Below are positions 40,585-52,027 of a stretch of 64,000 nucleotides of DNA, piece after piece. Location of the stretch: positions 6,803,418 to 6,867,417 of the forward strand of contig NC_069092.1 of assembly GCF_947172395.1 (NCBI RefSeq), read 5' to 3'. Both the position numbers and the translations under genes were made by a program. Below the pieces are notes generated by a model. That model ran no database searches. It had not been told where the DNA came from and worked only from the letters and a program-made list of their open reading frames with translations. The stretch is from Bicyclus anynana. Its lineage: Eukaryota > Arthropoda > Insecta > Lepidoptera > Nymphalidae. Within the stretch, counting starts at the first letter, position 1. Each line of letters starts with the position of its first letter.

Positions 40585-41475
40585 ATGCCGCTAAACCGTA
40601 CACCTCCACAAACTGAAGATGCTCAAGTCCACTCACGGCGGATGTCAGAGCAAACCGAGATGGAAGACTACAGTGATACTCCAAATATACCTTTTCGTAT
40701 TAGGCGAAAGCGCTCCGAAGATATAGGTGTCGAAATTCAAAGTTTTATGTTAGAAATGAGAAGTTTACTAACAGACTTCAAAACTGAACAAGATTTAAAA
40801 TTCAATAAATTGTATACAAAGATGGAAGAAGTTTTAGAGCAAAATACCGACATGAAATCGTCAATAGACTTTTTGTCCAATACTTGTGATAATCTTAAAA
40901 TTCAAATTGACGAATTAAAAATGGAAAGAAAGAACTACTTGCAGCATACACAAAAAATGGAAGACAAACTGGAACTGCTCGAACGGGAGTCGAGATCCAC
41001 ATGCTTAGAAATTCGAAACATTCCCCGAAGTAACACTGAAACTAAAGATAACCTGATTAATATAGTAATAAACATTAGCAAGAAAATTAATTGTTTGGTG
41101 CGACCTCAAGATATAATGGATGTTTATCGAATTAATTCTCGAGAGCAAAACCGAAAGACTATAATAGTTAAATTGACAACAGTCATACTTAAAGAAAACT
41201 TCTTGAAAATGCATAGAATATACAATAAAAAATCCAAACTTGATACAGAATTCCTAAAAATTGATACTACCCCGACCCCAATATATATTTCGGAAAACTT
41301 AACCTCTAAAATGAAAAACATATTCTTCTTGGCTCGTGACTTTGCTAAAACCAATGACTATCGCTATTGCTGGATAACAAATGGAAAGGTTTTTCTGCGA
41401 AAGAGAGAAGGAGAGAAATACATACGTGTAAATGACGAATCCGAAATTATGAAATTAAAACAGTCGCCGGCATGA
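40585..41475 (+). CDS. LINE ORF1 RNA-binding protein
   Basis: A 296-residue protein starting at a true ATG. Residues 48-137 have the heptad-like Leu/Met/Glu/Lys pattern of a coiled coil, ending in KMEDKLELLERESRSTCLEI. Residues 138-205 resemble an RRM (CLEIRNIP as RNP-like strand, KTIIVKL as a later strand). The C-terminal part (210-290; YCWITNGKVFLRKREGEKYI) resembles the C-terminal domain shared by LINE ORF1 proteins and the baculovirus FP25K family. There is no zinc knuckle. Such proteins trimerise and coat LINE RNA as a chaperone. The family assignment is by motif recognition only. Confidence 0.8.
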   Translation: MPLNRTPPQTEDAQVHSRRMSEQTEMEDYSDTPNIPFRIRRKRSEDIGVEIQSFMLEMRSLLTDFKTEQDLKFNKLYTKMEEVLEQNTDMKSSIDFLSNTCDNLKIQIDELKMERKNYLQHTQKMEDKLELLERESRSTCLEIRNIPRSNTETKDNLINIVINISKKINCLVRPQDIMDVYRINSREQNRKTIIVKLTTVILKENFLKMHRIYNKKSKLDTEFLKIDTTPTPIYISENLTSKMKNIFFLARDFAKTNDYRYCWITNGKVFLRKREGEKYIRVNDESEIMKLKQSPA

Positions 41476-42061
41476 CTAACTTCCCCTACCCGCAGCTACC
41501 TTTACACTTGGATATGGCTAATTTCTAATTATGTTAATGTTTATAACTTCTGCTTGGAATGTATTACCTATAAGAAGGAAAATAATAATTTTAATTTTAG
41601 AACTTGTTTTATAGATAATAAGCACACATTCACTCACCTACAACACACACTCAAATTAAATCCTACTCAGTTTTGTGAAATCACAAACACAAGCAAGCAA
41701 ACTCATCAATCCTGCCTATTTTGTAAATTTGAATATTTAACTATTTTCTTTATTGTAAAAGCTTTATTTATAAGTATGATTAAATGTTATGCTTGCAAAT
41801 TCACAATCTCAATGACTACCACAAAAAACAAAAAAACGTTTTTTTCACACACAACACACACAACGCACTTAATACACACACACTTAACTAAACGTGAATA
41901 TTTTAAGTTACTCGATTTTGCCGTATTAATTAAAGGAAATAAACCTCAAACCTATAACTTTTATCATGAATTTCTTTCTGCTACATATACACTTCTCTTG
42001 AAACGCTTTATTAGTTATCATATTTATTGTATAAACTTGTTAGTTTTATTTGTTTTCAAAT
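41476..42061 (+). other. Inter-ORF linker of the LINE, with an open frame reaching ORF2
   Basis: A frame is open from 41554 to a TGA at 42067-42069; its first ATG is at 41776 (97 codons). It overlaps the ORF2 start by 8 nt (the sequence at 42062 is ATGGATGAC, with TGA ending the linker frame). The encoded sequence is Thr/His/Phe/Lys-rich with two CxxC pairs and no recognised domain. It could be a chance frame, or serve as an upstream frame for reinitiation at ORF2. Confidence 0.4.
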
Positions 42062-45007
42062 ATGGATGACTTATTACTATCGATAAATACGGACATCGAG
42101 AACTTCTCGATGTCCAACGCACACTTTTGTACTCCAGAAATGACAGACACATATCTAAAAAATGACAAAACACTTTTTAAAGTTCTTCACTTAAATATCC
42201 GGAGCATAAATCGTAATTTTAACAGTTTGTTAATTTTACTGAATAGAATAAAGTTCAACCTTGACATTATCGTTCTGACGGAGTGCTGGCTTAGTAAGTC
42301 TCCTACTATTCCGTCCTTAGACGATTTTATCTCGTTCTCCTCAAATTTTTCAAATCAAAACGAGGGGGTAGTGGTCTACGTTAGAACCCATCTCTCTTGT
42401 TCAGTCGTCTCGACACACATTGATGAAGTAAATAGCATTATATTAAATTTCTCTAACGAAGTAGTCATATTAGCCCTTTACAGATCTCCTTCTTATAAAC
42501 ACACTGATCCCTTCCTAAAAAGTCTAGATCGTGCTCTTACACAATTCAATGCTATAAAAAACATTATTTTAATTGGAGATATAAATATACACATACATTC
42601 AAGTATAAATGACCTCACTGCAGATAAATACTTGGATCTTCTTGCATCACACGGAATGCTTTCGACTCACTTTCTTCCTACACGGTCGAATAATTGTTTA
42701 GACCACGTTATTTTGAAATCCCCTAATTATAGTACCACCTTAATCCTAGACGTTGATATCACAGATCATGCACCCGTCCTATTTTTCGGTAACACCATAC
42801 TGAAAACCCAATCAGTAAGTCGGTTGATCAGTAATCGAATAAATTTACAAGCTTTAGTCACACATTTAGAAGAGTCTGACTTTTCCTCTATTTTCACAAT
42901 CTTCGATTCAGATCAGGCCACCAATACATTAGTCACATTAATCTCTAACGCTATTTATAAGCACTCTCACATTGTTAATATTCCAAACAACAAACGAATC
43001 TTAAAGCCATGGATCACTCCTGGTCTTCTTAGATGCATCCGACATCGCGATAACTTACATCGTAAATTTAAAAAGCATCCTGCTAACTCCATTTTAAAAA
43101 TAACGTTTACCCGATATCGCAATTTCTGCAATAATCTATTAAAAAAAATTAAACGCGAATATGAACGAAATGAATTTTATAAAGCAAAAAAAGATCCAAA
43201 AAAGACTTGGAAATTAATTAAAACAGTTGCAAATATTAATCCCACGAATAATAAATCAAAGGACTTGCTAAAAATTTGCAGTACTCCGTCAGAATCTGTA
43301 AACACTGTTAATAACTATTTTGCAAATGTAGGCAAAAATCTCGCTGAAAAGATAACTCAGCCACCCCTAGATGACTTAAAAGTATTTGACACCCCCAATC
43401 CTTCGCAGTTAAAGTCAATGTCTTTATTGAATGTTGACTGCAAAGAGGTAGAACTCACCATAGCTAATCTTAAAGAGATATGCGCTGTTGGTGAGGATCA
43501 CATTCCAGCATCAGTTATAAAAGCATCAAGTCACATATTGGCCCCTATTCTTACCTATATCTTTAACCTTTCTATTGCCAAAGGAATATTCCCACGCGCC
43601 TTCAAAAAGGCTCTAGTTCATCCTATATTTAAACATGGAGACAAGGACTGCATTGGTAATTACAGACCTATATCGGTACTCACCACTCTTTCGAAAATTT
43701 TCGAGAAAATTCTTAACAAAAGATTAATTAGCTACTTGACTTACAACAATATTATATCTGATAATCAATTTGGGTTTAGGGTGGGAAAATCGACGGAAGA
43801 TGCTGTACTGTTACTGACAAAAAATATTGTCGAAAATACTGACAATAGACTTAAAACTGCTGGCATTTTCTTAGATTTCTCTAAAGCTTTTGATACCGTC
43901 TCAGTTCCCAAGTTACTCGATAAATTAGAGCGTATCGGCATCAGAGGTATAGCCCTAGAATTTTTTAAAAGCTATCTTTCAGATCGCTCCCAATCTGTTA
44001 TTATCGACAATATCACCAGTCAATCAGTGCCTGTTACTTACGGAGTACCTCAAGGAAGTGTCCTTGGCCCAACATTGTTCTTAATTTACATAAATGACCT
44101 TTGTTCTTTGAAGCTCCCCAATTGTAATATTATTACTTATGCCGACGACACAGCGCTAATTATCAGCGGCAAGAGTTGGGATGAAGTATCTCGTGATTCT
44201 GAACTTGCTATTGAAACTGTATTGAAATGGCTCAATAGCAACCTTCTTACACTAAATATTGACAAAACCATGTTCGTCACGTTTGCCTCTAACTCACTCT
44301 CTCAAGCCCCAGAATCTTTCACTATCCGGGCCCACAAATGTCATGGCTCAGAACTTTCATGCTCTTGCGATTCCCTTAATCGAACCCCTTGCATTAAGTA
44401 CCTCGGTGTACTACTTGATAGCTCATTGACCTGGAAACAGCATATCTCAACTGTCTCGTCTCGTGTCAGAAAGTTGATGTTTGTTTTTAAAAATATTAGA
44501 AACGTAGTCGACTTCGAGTGTCTTATAACAGTTTATCTCGCCCTTGCTCAGTCAATTCTAGCGTACTGTATAACCTCCTGGGGTGGTTCCGCAAAAACAC
44601 ACATGATTAATGCCGAAAGAGCTCAAAGAGCCGTCCTAAAGGTTATGCTAAAGAAACCAATCCTTTATCCTACTACCGAATTATTCAAGTATTGTCAGTT
44701 ACTTACTGTTCGCCAATTGTTTATACTTCAAACAGTACTTCGTAAGCACACAGAACTGTCATATAACCCAAATACTCTTAGATCCATTCGCAGTGCCAGA
44801 ACTTATAATGTTTGTCCTATTAAACCACACCGTACGGCTATCGCCAGCCGTCATTATGTCCACTTAAGTAGCAACCTTTATAATAAAATTAATAAGTTAC
44901 TCAACATCTACCCTTTGACTTTTTCCAATTGTAAAAACAAATGTAAATCGTGGATTAAATGTCTTTCCTATGACGAAACAGAGGAACTTTTAAGGTCCTA
45001 CAAGTAA
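42062..45007 (+). CDS. LINE ORF2: APE endonuclease and reverse transcriptase
   Basis: Nicks target DNA and copies the LINE RNA at the nick. I place the start at ATG 42062-42064; the frame also extends 12 nt upstream to a TTG. The protein is 981 residues. Endonuclease (about 38-245): LHLNIRSIN with N45, LTECWL with E74, GDINI with D173 and N175, CLDHV with D214, and ITDHAPV with D235-H236: the expected APE set. RT (about 470-760): NYRPISVLTTLSKIFEKIL, GIFLDFSKAFDTV with D605, GVPQGSVLGPTLFLIYINDL, YADD at 693-696, and LNSNLLTLNIDKTMFV. A thumb and C-terminal domain follow. No stop or frameshift interrupts it. It belongs to the Jockey/CR1 superfamily; the clade needs a tree. It is a different family from the LINE at 10067. 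Confidence 0.93.
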   Translation: MDDLLLSINTDIENFSMSNAHFCTPEMTDTYLKNDKTLFKVLHLNIRSINRNFNSLLILLNRIKFNLDIIVLTECWLSKSPTIPSLDDFISFSSNFSNQNEGVVVYVRTHLSCSVVSTHIDEVNSIILNFSNEVVILALYRSPSYKHTDPFLKSLDRALTQFNAIKNIILIGDINIHIHSSINDLTADKYLDLLASHGMLSTHFLPTRSNNCLDHVILKSPNYSTTLILDVDITDHAPVLFFGNTILKTQSVSRLISNRINLQALVTHLEESDFSSIFTIFDSDQATNTLVTLISNAIYKHSHIVNIPNNKRILKPWITPGLLRCIRHRDNLHRKFKKHPANSILKITFTRYRNFCNNLLKKIKREYERNEFYKAKKDPKKTWKLIKTVANINPTNNKSKDLLKICSTPSESVNTVNNYFANVGKNLAEKITQPPLDDLKVFDTPNPSQLKSMSLLNVDCKEVELTIANLKEICAVGEDHIPASVIKASSHILAPILTYIFNLSIAKGIFPRAFKKALVHPIFKHGDKDCIGNYRPISVLTTLSKIFEKILNKRLISYLTYNNIISDNQFGFRVGKSTEDAVLLLTKNIVENTDNRLKTAGIFLDFSKAFDTVSVPKLLDKLERIGIRGIALEFFKSYLSDRSQSVIIDNITSQSVPVTYGVPQGSVLGPTLFLIYINDLCSLKLPNCNIITYADDTALIISGKSWDEVSRDSELAIETVLKWLNSNLLTLNIDKTMFVTFASNSLSQAPESFTIRAHKCHGSELSCSCDSLNRTPCIKYLGVLLDSSLTWKQHISTVSSRVRKLMFVFKNIRNVVDFECLITVYLALAQSILAYCITSWGGSAKTHMINAERAQRAVLKVMLKKPILYPTTELFKYCQLLTVRQLFILQTVLRKHTELSYNPNTLRSIRSARTYNVCPIKPHRTAIASRHYVHLSSNLYNKINKLLNIYPLTFSNCKNKCKSWIKCLSYDETEELLRSYK

Positions 45008-45054
45008 CCTTTCTTTCACACAATCATGATCTCCGTAAACTACACTGGTTCTGT

Positions 45055-45075
45055 ACACCACACCCACACGCACGA

Positions 45076-45108
<33 letters not shown>

Positions 45109-45170
45109 CACACATAAACACACACACACAAAACACATACACGCATACACTAACACACTCAATCACGTAC
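45055..45170 (+). repeat. CA-rich microsatellite in the LINE 3' region
   Basis: An interrupted CA-repeat tract just after the ORF2 stop, broken by CG, TA and AA steps. The long minus-strand Val/Cys-rich frame there is only the complement of this repeat. Confidence 0.85.
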
Positions 45171-45360
45171 CACTTTTTCACAAATTGTATAAAAATTATG
45201 TTTTATAACAAAGCTTGTACGAGTATGCATGTCATGTACCTCTGTAGAAGGGCGTTGATCACCACAACACAGTTATAACTTTTGTGGGATCACCGTCACC
45301 TTTTGTTTTTATGTACTTTTTAAACTGCTCAAATAAAACTTTTTAAACTTTTTTTTAATC

Positions 45361-46664
45361 TTTTAAATTAGCTCTACAATTTTCTTCATTTTTTAAATTA
45401 TTTCCTTTCATAAGATTCAAAGAAATAAAACCTATATTAGGCTGTTTAAAGCTTAACTTAATCTATCCGTAAAAATACATCAAAAACATTATAAATCGAT
45501 CTATTCGTTTAAGAATGATGCTAAAACAAATAGATTATTATAGATAGATTTGGCGTGATTATTATGTTTTTACATGGATTAATAATTAGCGTTTTAATAT
45601 TGAATACCTGCTTCTTAATTAATTCATTAAGACTTTTCTTTGAAGACAAGAAAAAACATGGTGATAAACCACAGACTATTTTCTACTTTGCCTATTGAAA
45701 ATATTTAAAAATGTATTTTTAAAGAAACTCAGAAGGCCCACAGAGGAAAAGGCTTTAATGGAACCGTGCTTACAAAGTATCTGTACAATGCACTATTGTA
45801 TTACAGACGTTACGGTCAGAGCGCAGTTATCAATTAGCTAGAGCGGGATCGACAATGATTTCCATGCTAATAGGACGAAAATTTCGTTATCCAGGTATGC
45901 GAATATTGATATCACGTATACAATACAATCTGTCCCCTTACCGCGACGCATTTGCCAATACCTTGTGTCCTGTGACATGCAAATCTTGGTTATGGTATTA
46001 AATCGAGTAAAGAGACGTACGGGCGAGTCAATCCGGGGAAATTGATGTAACTATATATAGTACGAGATCCGGCATAAGAAATATATGCCCTCATCTGTTA
46101 TTTTTTTTTATTGAAGATTAAGTGAACAAAGTGACTTAAACTATCTAATAGTTAGTCAAAGACTTAGATTATTGATTAGATCATAATTTTATTAAGTAGC
46201 AAATTGATACTTTACCACAGAAAAAGAATCTGATAAATATATTGTATCATTTATTTTGTATAAGTAATAAATGATAGAAAATATTCACATTGATACATTG
46301 CAAATAGGTTGCCTAGTAAAATTGCGGTCGCATATTATTAGATTACTATTTTTTTATTAAATTTATTCAGTCAACCTACATTGATTAATTTAAAAAAACG
46401 TACAGTAGTCAAAAGAATATACCCAATCGAATTGATAACGTAAAGGTTGCCTGCTTTCACACTGCAACTGTGGGGTTACAGTTGAGTAAATGTTATTTAT
46501 CTGTAATTTAGTCTTAATGTTAAAATGTTATTTAGCTGTAATTTAACTGTATTAAGTTACCTTTGATCTAATTCATAGTTTCCCAGATTTTGTATGAAAA
46601 ATGTGTCTGGCTGCAATTTAACTAGACAACAAATATACAATGTCTTACTGTGAATATCTAAATA
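45361..46664. other. No recognised gene or repeat
   Basis: AT-rich, low-copy DNA. Weak inverted similarity is visible around 45470-45585 (AATCGATCTATTCG, ATAGATAGATT). GAGATCCGGCATAAG near 46065 recurs inverted near 46855. No supported frame. Confidence 0.4.
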
Positions 46665-46817
46665 TTATAATACCATATATTGAAAACCGTTTGACGTACA
46701 AAGATGAAATTTGGCATGGAGGAGCTTACAGTTAGTAGACGACCGCTAAGCACGGATTTTTTGACAAGACCAAATTAAAGAGGTCTATAGGCGGATGAAG
46801 TCGCGGGCGTCCACTAG
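46665..46817 (+). mobile_element. Helitron-like element, second subtype
   Basis: TTGAAAACCGTTTGACGTAC, AGATGAAATTTGGCATGGAG and GGCGGATGAAGTCGCGGGCG lead to TCCACTAG before T. Related to 36415-36586. Confidence 0.65.
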
Positions 46818-47164
46818 TCACTAATACATTACAGATGACGGTATATATTCCTAATGCCGGATCTTAGACCAAAAGGGGAGTGTGGGGTGAATCGGCACGT
46901 GCCTGCAGTCCGTGGCTGGTCCACACGACCGGCTAATTCTATTGAAAACACCTTTGTCGCGGCTTCGATCGCGCGTAACGAACAGCTTGTTACGAGCTTA
47001 TAGCGAGCTTATAGCGAGCTTATAACACCATTATACTGATTTTATTCTGTTATAATATTAGTCTGTATAAATACGTGCAAACATACACGCAGTTTTTATA
47101 TATTTTATCATTTTCTTTTTTTAACCCCCGAAAGAAAAAATAAAGTGTATGAAAGGTTAAGATC
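46818..47164. other. Unrecognised DNA with a short tandem repeat
   Basis: At about 46993-47025 the unit (G)CGAGCTTATA occurs three times in tandem. The stretch 46860-46990 is GC-richer than its surroundings but has no supported frame. Confidence 0.4.
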
Positions 47165-47275
47165 TCTGCGACTACGAATCCGGTTATGTGCCAGCATGGT
47201 GGGCTATTGGCCTAACCCCTCACACTGAGAGGAGACCCGTGCTCAGCAATGAGACAATTAATGTGGGTTAATAAT
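47165..47275 (+). mobile_element. SINE-A 3' fragment
   Basis: GCCAGCATGGTGGGCTATTG, GCCTAACCCCTC, GAGAGGAGACCCGTGCTCAG and GTGGGTTAATAATA match the family 3' end; the tRNA-like head is absent. Confidence 0.7.
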
Positions 47276-47449
47276 ATTTTATTTGCCCACATTCAACTTT
47301 GCAAATAAAAAAAATATAAAAAATTGGGTGGTAGACAAACAGTTTCCGCCTCAGCACGAAGATATAGCTAACTGTGGCGCTGATTCTCAGGCTAGACGTC
47401 CTCGCGAACGTGCTTATGACTATTAATGTATTTTTAAATCTTTAATCCT

Positions 47450-47733
47450 AATAATTAGCCCTTGACTACAATCTCATCTGATGGTAAGTGATGATGCAAT
47501 CAAAGATGGACGCGGCCTAACGTGTTAGGAGTAGGATGAAAATCCACACAATTCTTCGCTACGCTAAATCGCTTGACGGTACGTCTTTGTGGGTAGGGTG
47601 GTAGCTAACCACGGCCAAAATCTCCCACCAGCCAGACCTGGACCAATTAAGAAAACCTCAATCAGCCCAATCGGGGATCGAACCTAGGACCTTCGTCTTT
47701 TAAATCCACCGCGCCACTGCGTCACGAAGACGC
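47450..47733 (-). mobile_element. SINE-B copy, minus strand
   Basis: Nearly complete. On the plus strand it runs from TTAGCCCTTGACTACAATCT through CGCTAAATCGCTTGACGGTA and GGGGATCGAACCTAGGACC (inverse B box) to GCGCCACTGCGTCACG (inverse A box). Confidence 0.9.
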
Positions 47734-48494
47734 TCAAAAATGTAAAGTAAAAATAAAACAATTCTAAATTAAATTCTAAGTTTAATGAGACTGTGGCATT
47801 ACCTTACAGCCTATAACAAGCAATTGGTATTTCTATTAAGGTTTCGACGTTTCAAATTTAATTATAATAATAATTAAATGTAGATCAAATTATTAATCTA
47901 TTGTAATGTAATTATTCATATGCTAATTGCTTAATTATAGGTGCTAGGCACAAATCAATTAGACAAAATATCTAATTTTAGTATGCAATGAAGCATAAAT
48001 TACGCGATTCAATATAAACTTTTTACATGACTGCACCAGCATTTAATTACAGCGCGTATGTAAGAGAAGAAAAAAGATTGACGATCGATTAATAAGTGTA
48101 CGCGTTTTGGCTTCCGTCCAAATTGAACCTAAAAATTGTACTGGGCAGGGCATCTATTAATTTTAGTACTACGTCTCTGCTTTTAGAAATTTAAAATGCC
48201 AGTATTTTGCTCAAAAATTATACAAATTTAAAAAGAAAACTCGGTTCCAATTATAAAATGTGTGAAAATTATACATGTTAGTTGAAAAATTAAATTGAAT
48301 TGAAAATATAAAGTTGAAATGAAGTCAATGCACCTATTAATAACCTTTTTAAAGTTATACAGGTTAAACAGATTGGAGTGTCTCGTAAATATTACGACAT
48401 AAAATCTCGTAAATATTACAGGATGATAGCTGATCTTTATAGCTTTTGATAAAAGAACCTCGATAACGTTGTGTTCCATATTCAATTTTCGTTG
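47734..48494. other. No recognised gene or repeat
   Basis: AT-rich. The 106-codon minus frame at 48228-48548 is Phe/Ile/Tyr-rich, carries no motif and runs into the Helitron-like fragment beside it. Confidence 0.45.
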
Positions 48495-48630
48495 AAATTT
48501 TAACCCACGCAGTTCCGGATCCTGTAGGCTGTAGGAATACGAGGACAAAATATAGCCTATGAGTTATGACACTTCGAATTTTCTATATCGGTTCAGAGTT
48601 TATTCCTTACAATCTAACAAACTTACAAAC
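48495..48630 (-). mobile_element. Helitron-like fragment
   Basis: GCAGTTCCGGATCCTGTAGG, GGAATACGAGGACAAAATAT and AGCCTATGAGTTATGACACT on the plus strand match the reverse of the family body; both ends are lost. Confidence 0.5.
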
Positions 48631-48633
48631 TTT

Positions 48634-48856
48634 CATCATCATCATCATGTCAGCTGATGGACGTCCACCGCAGGACATAGGCCTTTTGTAGGGACTTCCA
48701 AACATCACGATCCTAAGCCGCCTGCATCCAGCGAATCCCTGCGACTCGCTTGATGTTAGCGTCGTCAGTCCACCTGGTAGGGGGTCGACCAACACTGTGC
48801 TTTCTAGTGCAAGGTCGCCATTCCAGCACCTTGGGGCCTCAACGTCCATCGGCTAA
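48634..48856 (-). mobile_element. RTE LINE 3' end
   Basis: The minus strand reads toward GATGGACGTTGAGGCCCC, AAGGTGCTGGAATGGCGACC and ends GGACGTCCATCAGCTGACAT plus a GAT repeat. It is the same subfamily as 21046-21377 and even shorter; only the last coding part and 3' end remain. Confidence 0.85.
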
Positions 48857-49439
48857 CAAACTTTATCTCTAAATAATACGGGTAGATAATAAAGACAGTA
48901 ATTTCGCTATACGAATATCTAGAATCGGACAATTTGAATTTTCTTCGTTAATGTAATCTTTACTATACCTAGTATCAGATAATGTAATAGACATTGAAAT
49001 ATCCCACACCTCATCCGATTAAAGGAATCACTAATGAAAGATTTCTTTGAATATTCAAGAGGTAGATTTCAATAAATGAAATGAACCATTTATTTTTACA
49101 GTAGATTCGTGAAACTAAGTAGTGTTTGATAAGTGATAGATTATTTTTTTGTTGAAGTTAAACAATCTTAGATCAAAAAATATGTCTTGAAAAATTTATT
49201 TTATGTTATATAGCTCGTACGTCGGTATATAAATATTATTATTGGAGACTTCTTCTCTTAAAGTGCACTGAAAATTTTTAAAAAGAAATTTACACTATCA
49301 GCTAATTAAGACAATATTGTCACTAGGATTCACAGCAAGGACCTCATAAAAATACATCTGAATAGAAATTGTTACTTTAATTAGCCTTATTATATTACTA
49401 TTTTTTTATGTAGGTTTACTCTTACCTGCTTTATTTTAT
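48857..49439. other. No recognised gene or repeat
   Basis: AT-rich DNA without a supported frame. Confidence 0.5.
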
Positions 49440-49735
49440 TCTATACAACTTAGCCCTTGACTATAATCATACCTGAAGGTGAGTGATGATGAAATCTAAC
49501 ATGAAAGCGGGCTAACTTCTTAGGACGAGGATGAAAATCCACACTCCTTTCGGTTTTTACATGACATCGTACCGGAACGCTAAATCGCTTGGCGATACGT
49601 CTTTGCCGGTATGGTGGTTAACCAGCCAAACCTGTTCCAGTTAAGAGAACCTCAATCGGCCCAGCAGGGGATCGAACCTAAGACCTCCACCTTGCAAATC
49701 CACCGCGCACACCACTGCGCCACGGCGGCCGTAAT
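49440..49735 (-). mobile_element. SINE-B copy, minus strand, with good tRNA-like head
   Basis: The right end reads CACCACTGCGCCACGGCGGCC (inverse A box) and GGGGATCGAACCTAAGACC (inverse B box). The body (TACCGGAACGCTAAATCGCT) and 3' tail are present, with a deletion next to GGTTAACCAGCC. Confidence 0.9.
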
Positions 49736-51819
49736 ACTTTCAACTTGTTGTACTACTTATAAGTTAAGATTACAGACATTAAATTAACCGGTATATTTTC
49801 TTTGTTTCAGATCATTGTCACCAAAACCTTGAAGAATATTATTAAACAACACGTTGGTTTTATAATTTAAAATATAAGTATACAACACAAACATTATCCC
49901 TAGTAAACCTATCTATTGTCTAAGTTACTTCACTGACGGAAGTGCTACTTACTGTTGCTAATAATAAATAGTAGACACTGAGATATTCTACACATCTCTA
50001 CAATTCAAAACAGTGTTTCTAAAACAGCGCTCACACTAGAATATGAAGCGCTAAGCAAATTTTTAATTCAACGATCTCTTTAGAATTTATGCTTGCCTAG
50101 TAACTGATGTAACAGGCATCTTTAACACAAAACACACACACAACACATGAAACTTTAATCAAATTATACACAAATTACATTTACCCTAATATTATAAGCC
50201 TAATTGTTCATGATACTCGATTAAGTATACTTGGCAAATTCACAGGATAATTAGCCGACATACCAAAATTAATAAGCCCGCAGTCAACATAAATCGACAT
50301 TGATTGTTGGGTAAACGTTCAAGAGGAACGGATGAATTTAACCACAAAAGGTGAGTGGGATTCATTCACAGATGCATAATATGGTTTAGATTCAGCGAAT
50401 TCTTGATATATAATTCTGGCAATTACCGCTCATGTGTGTTTGATTTTCAGCTGACTTCGAAAATGGAAGAAAGAAATCTGCGCTACAATAGATTAAAGGA
50501 AGCTGTTTATTTCGTAGAGCGAATAATTACGTCAATTCAAAATTTCAATAACTAAAGCTATTATTATATTATTATATTAGTTATTATTTCAATTTCCCTA
50601 TTATTTATGGTATTAAAAAAAGGCTTATACATACTATTCTTTTTATTTGGTAAAACTAAAAAAATACTTTTCCTATCCGATATTAAATATTGTTTCTCCA
50701 TACATTTTTATATTACATATGTCTGTATCATACATTTTTTTACCTTTATATCCAAATATCATTTACGAAATTTCCCTGCATTTTTACTAGTATTAGAAAG
50801 CTGCATTTTTACAAGTATTTAATTTAAAGTTTACACTTTTTAAATTTTTTTTAAAGTGAAGTTACTTTATTGTTTTACCACAAATCTGGAGCCGCAACTT
50901 ACGATCAGCCTTTTAACTTTCAAGTTGTTTTTTTATAAAAAGTACTGCTTATCTTTAAAAATACGTGGATTTAACTTCTTTCCTTGGGCAAACTTTAGAG
51001 TATATTATTCTGAAGCTTAAAGACTATAAAAATGTATAAAGTTCATAAAACTTTGAATTATTGGTAGTACTTTAGTCCGACGAAAAAGCAAAGTTTAGTT
51101 AAAAAACTCAGTGAACTTTAGGACTAAACAAGATGGTTTAAATTTTTACTGTACCAGCTACCCTAGGTGTTCACCAATAACCACTAATAATGTTTTTAAA
51201 AAAGTTTCTCAACCAGAAAAATATGTTACTTACAAAATATTTAACACAATGTTTATTAGCTACACTTTGAAAAACACTAAATAAAACAACGTATTCGTAA
51301 CAATTAATTGTAATGTTCTGTAGTAAATTTATAAACTTTAGATCTACTAAAATAAGCCTAGAATTCTGGGTTTTATATTGTCACGCAATACAACTAAGTA
51401 ATGAAAAATGAAGATTAGATACTTGGAAAAATAAATCCTAAATATATTTAAATAAGTTCATCGCAGGGTGCAAAATTAACTTACACCCTTGAAGTATTCG
51501 GGGTTATTGTTTGATAAATAATTTTATTTAAAATCGCCCGTTTATGGAACCTTTATGGAAACATTTTTTGCAAATCAATTACTATTAGAGAAAATTTCCA
51601 TTAGTAGCTTAGTGAAAATATTTTTAGTTTTCAATTCAATTTTAAAAATTTTGACTGGGTCGCAGGGAATAAGAAATCTGATACCAGGATAACTTTGTTT
51701 ATGGCAATGTGTATGTGCCACAAAGTTTTAGGTCAGTGTGGTTAATTTATATAAGTATTAACCAAGTAACAGTAAATAAAAAACTGTTTAGTAATAATTT
51801 TTCATGGCAGAGAGTTGAT
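49736..51819. other. No recognised gene or repeat (2.1 kb)
   Basis: The longest stretch without a recognised repeat in the central part of the window. AT-rich throughout. The frames at 50355-50555 and 50607-50822 lack motifs; the second is a Phe/Ile/Tyr-rich string typical of translated AT-rich DNA. Confidence 0.45.
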
Positions 51820-52012
51820 TTTTTTAACCTACTTCCGAAAAGGAGGAGGTTCTACGTTCAGCTGTATGTATGTTTTTTTATGTATGTCCAGCGATAATTC
51901 CGTCATTTCTAGACCGATTTTGAAAATTCTTTTTTGTTTTGGAGGATTTGATTCCATTTTTTTCATGTCAGGATATGATGATGGCATCCTGAAGAAAGAT
52001 GTTCGCGGAAAA
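51820..52012 (+). repeat. Dispersed repeat R2, copy 3
   Basis: ACCTACTTCCGAAAAGGAGG then AGGTTCTACGTTCAGC and TCTAGACCGATTTTGAAAAT. The SINE that follows inserted at its right edge. Confidence 0.55.
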
Positions 52013-52027
52013 TAAGCTTTAATATTT

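Larger units (their letters stand above)
40505..45360 (+). mobile_element. Apparently full-length two-ORF LINE
   Basis: The unit comprises a short 5' region, ORF1 (40585-41475), a 586-bp linker, ORF2 (42062-45007), a CA-rich stretch and a 3' end with AATAAA at 45332-45337 followed by T/A-rich sequence. Both ORFs are uninterrupted. The outer limits are approximate: I found no clear target duplication, and the 5' limit is set by the Helitron fragment ending near 40490. Confidence 0.8.

Noticed and set aside
45026..45208. Histidine/threonine-rich and valine/cysteine-rich frames over the CA tract
   Set aside because: They are translations of a CA microsatellite.
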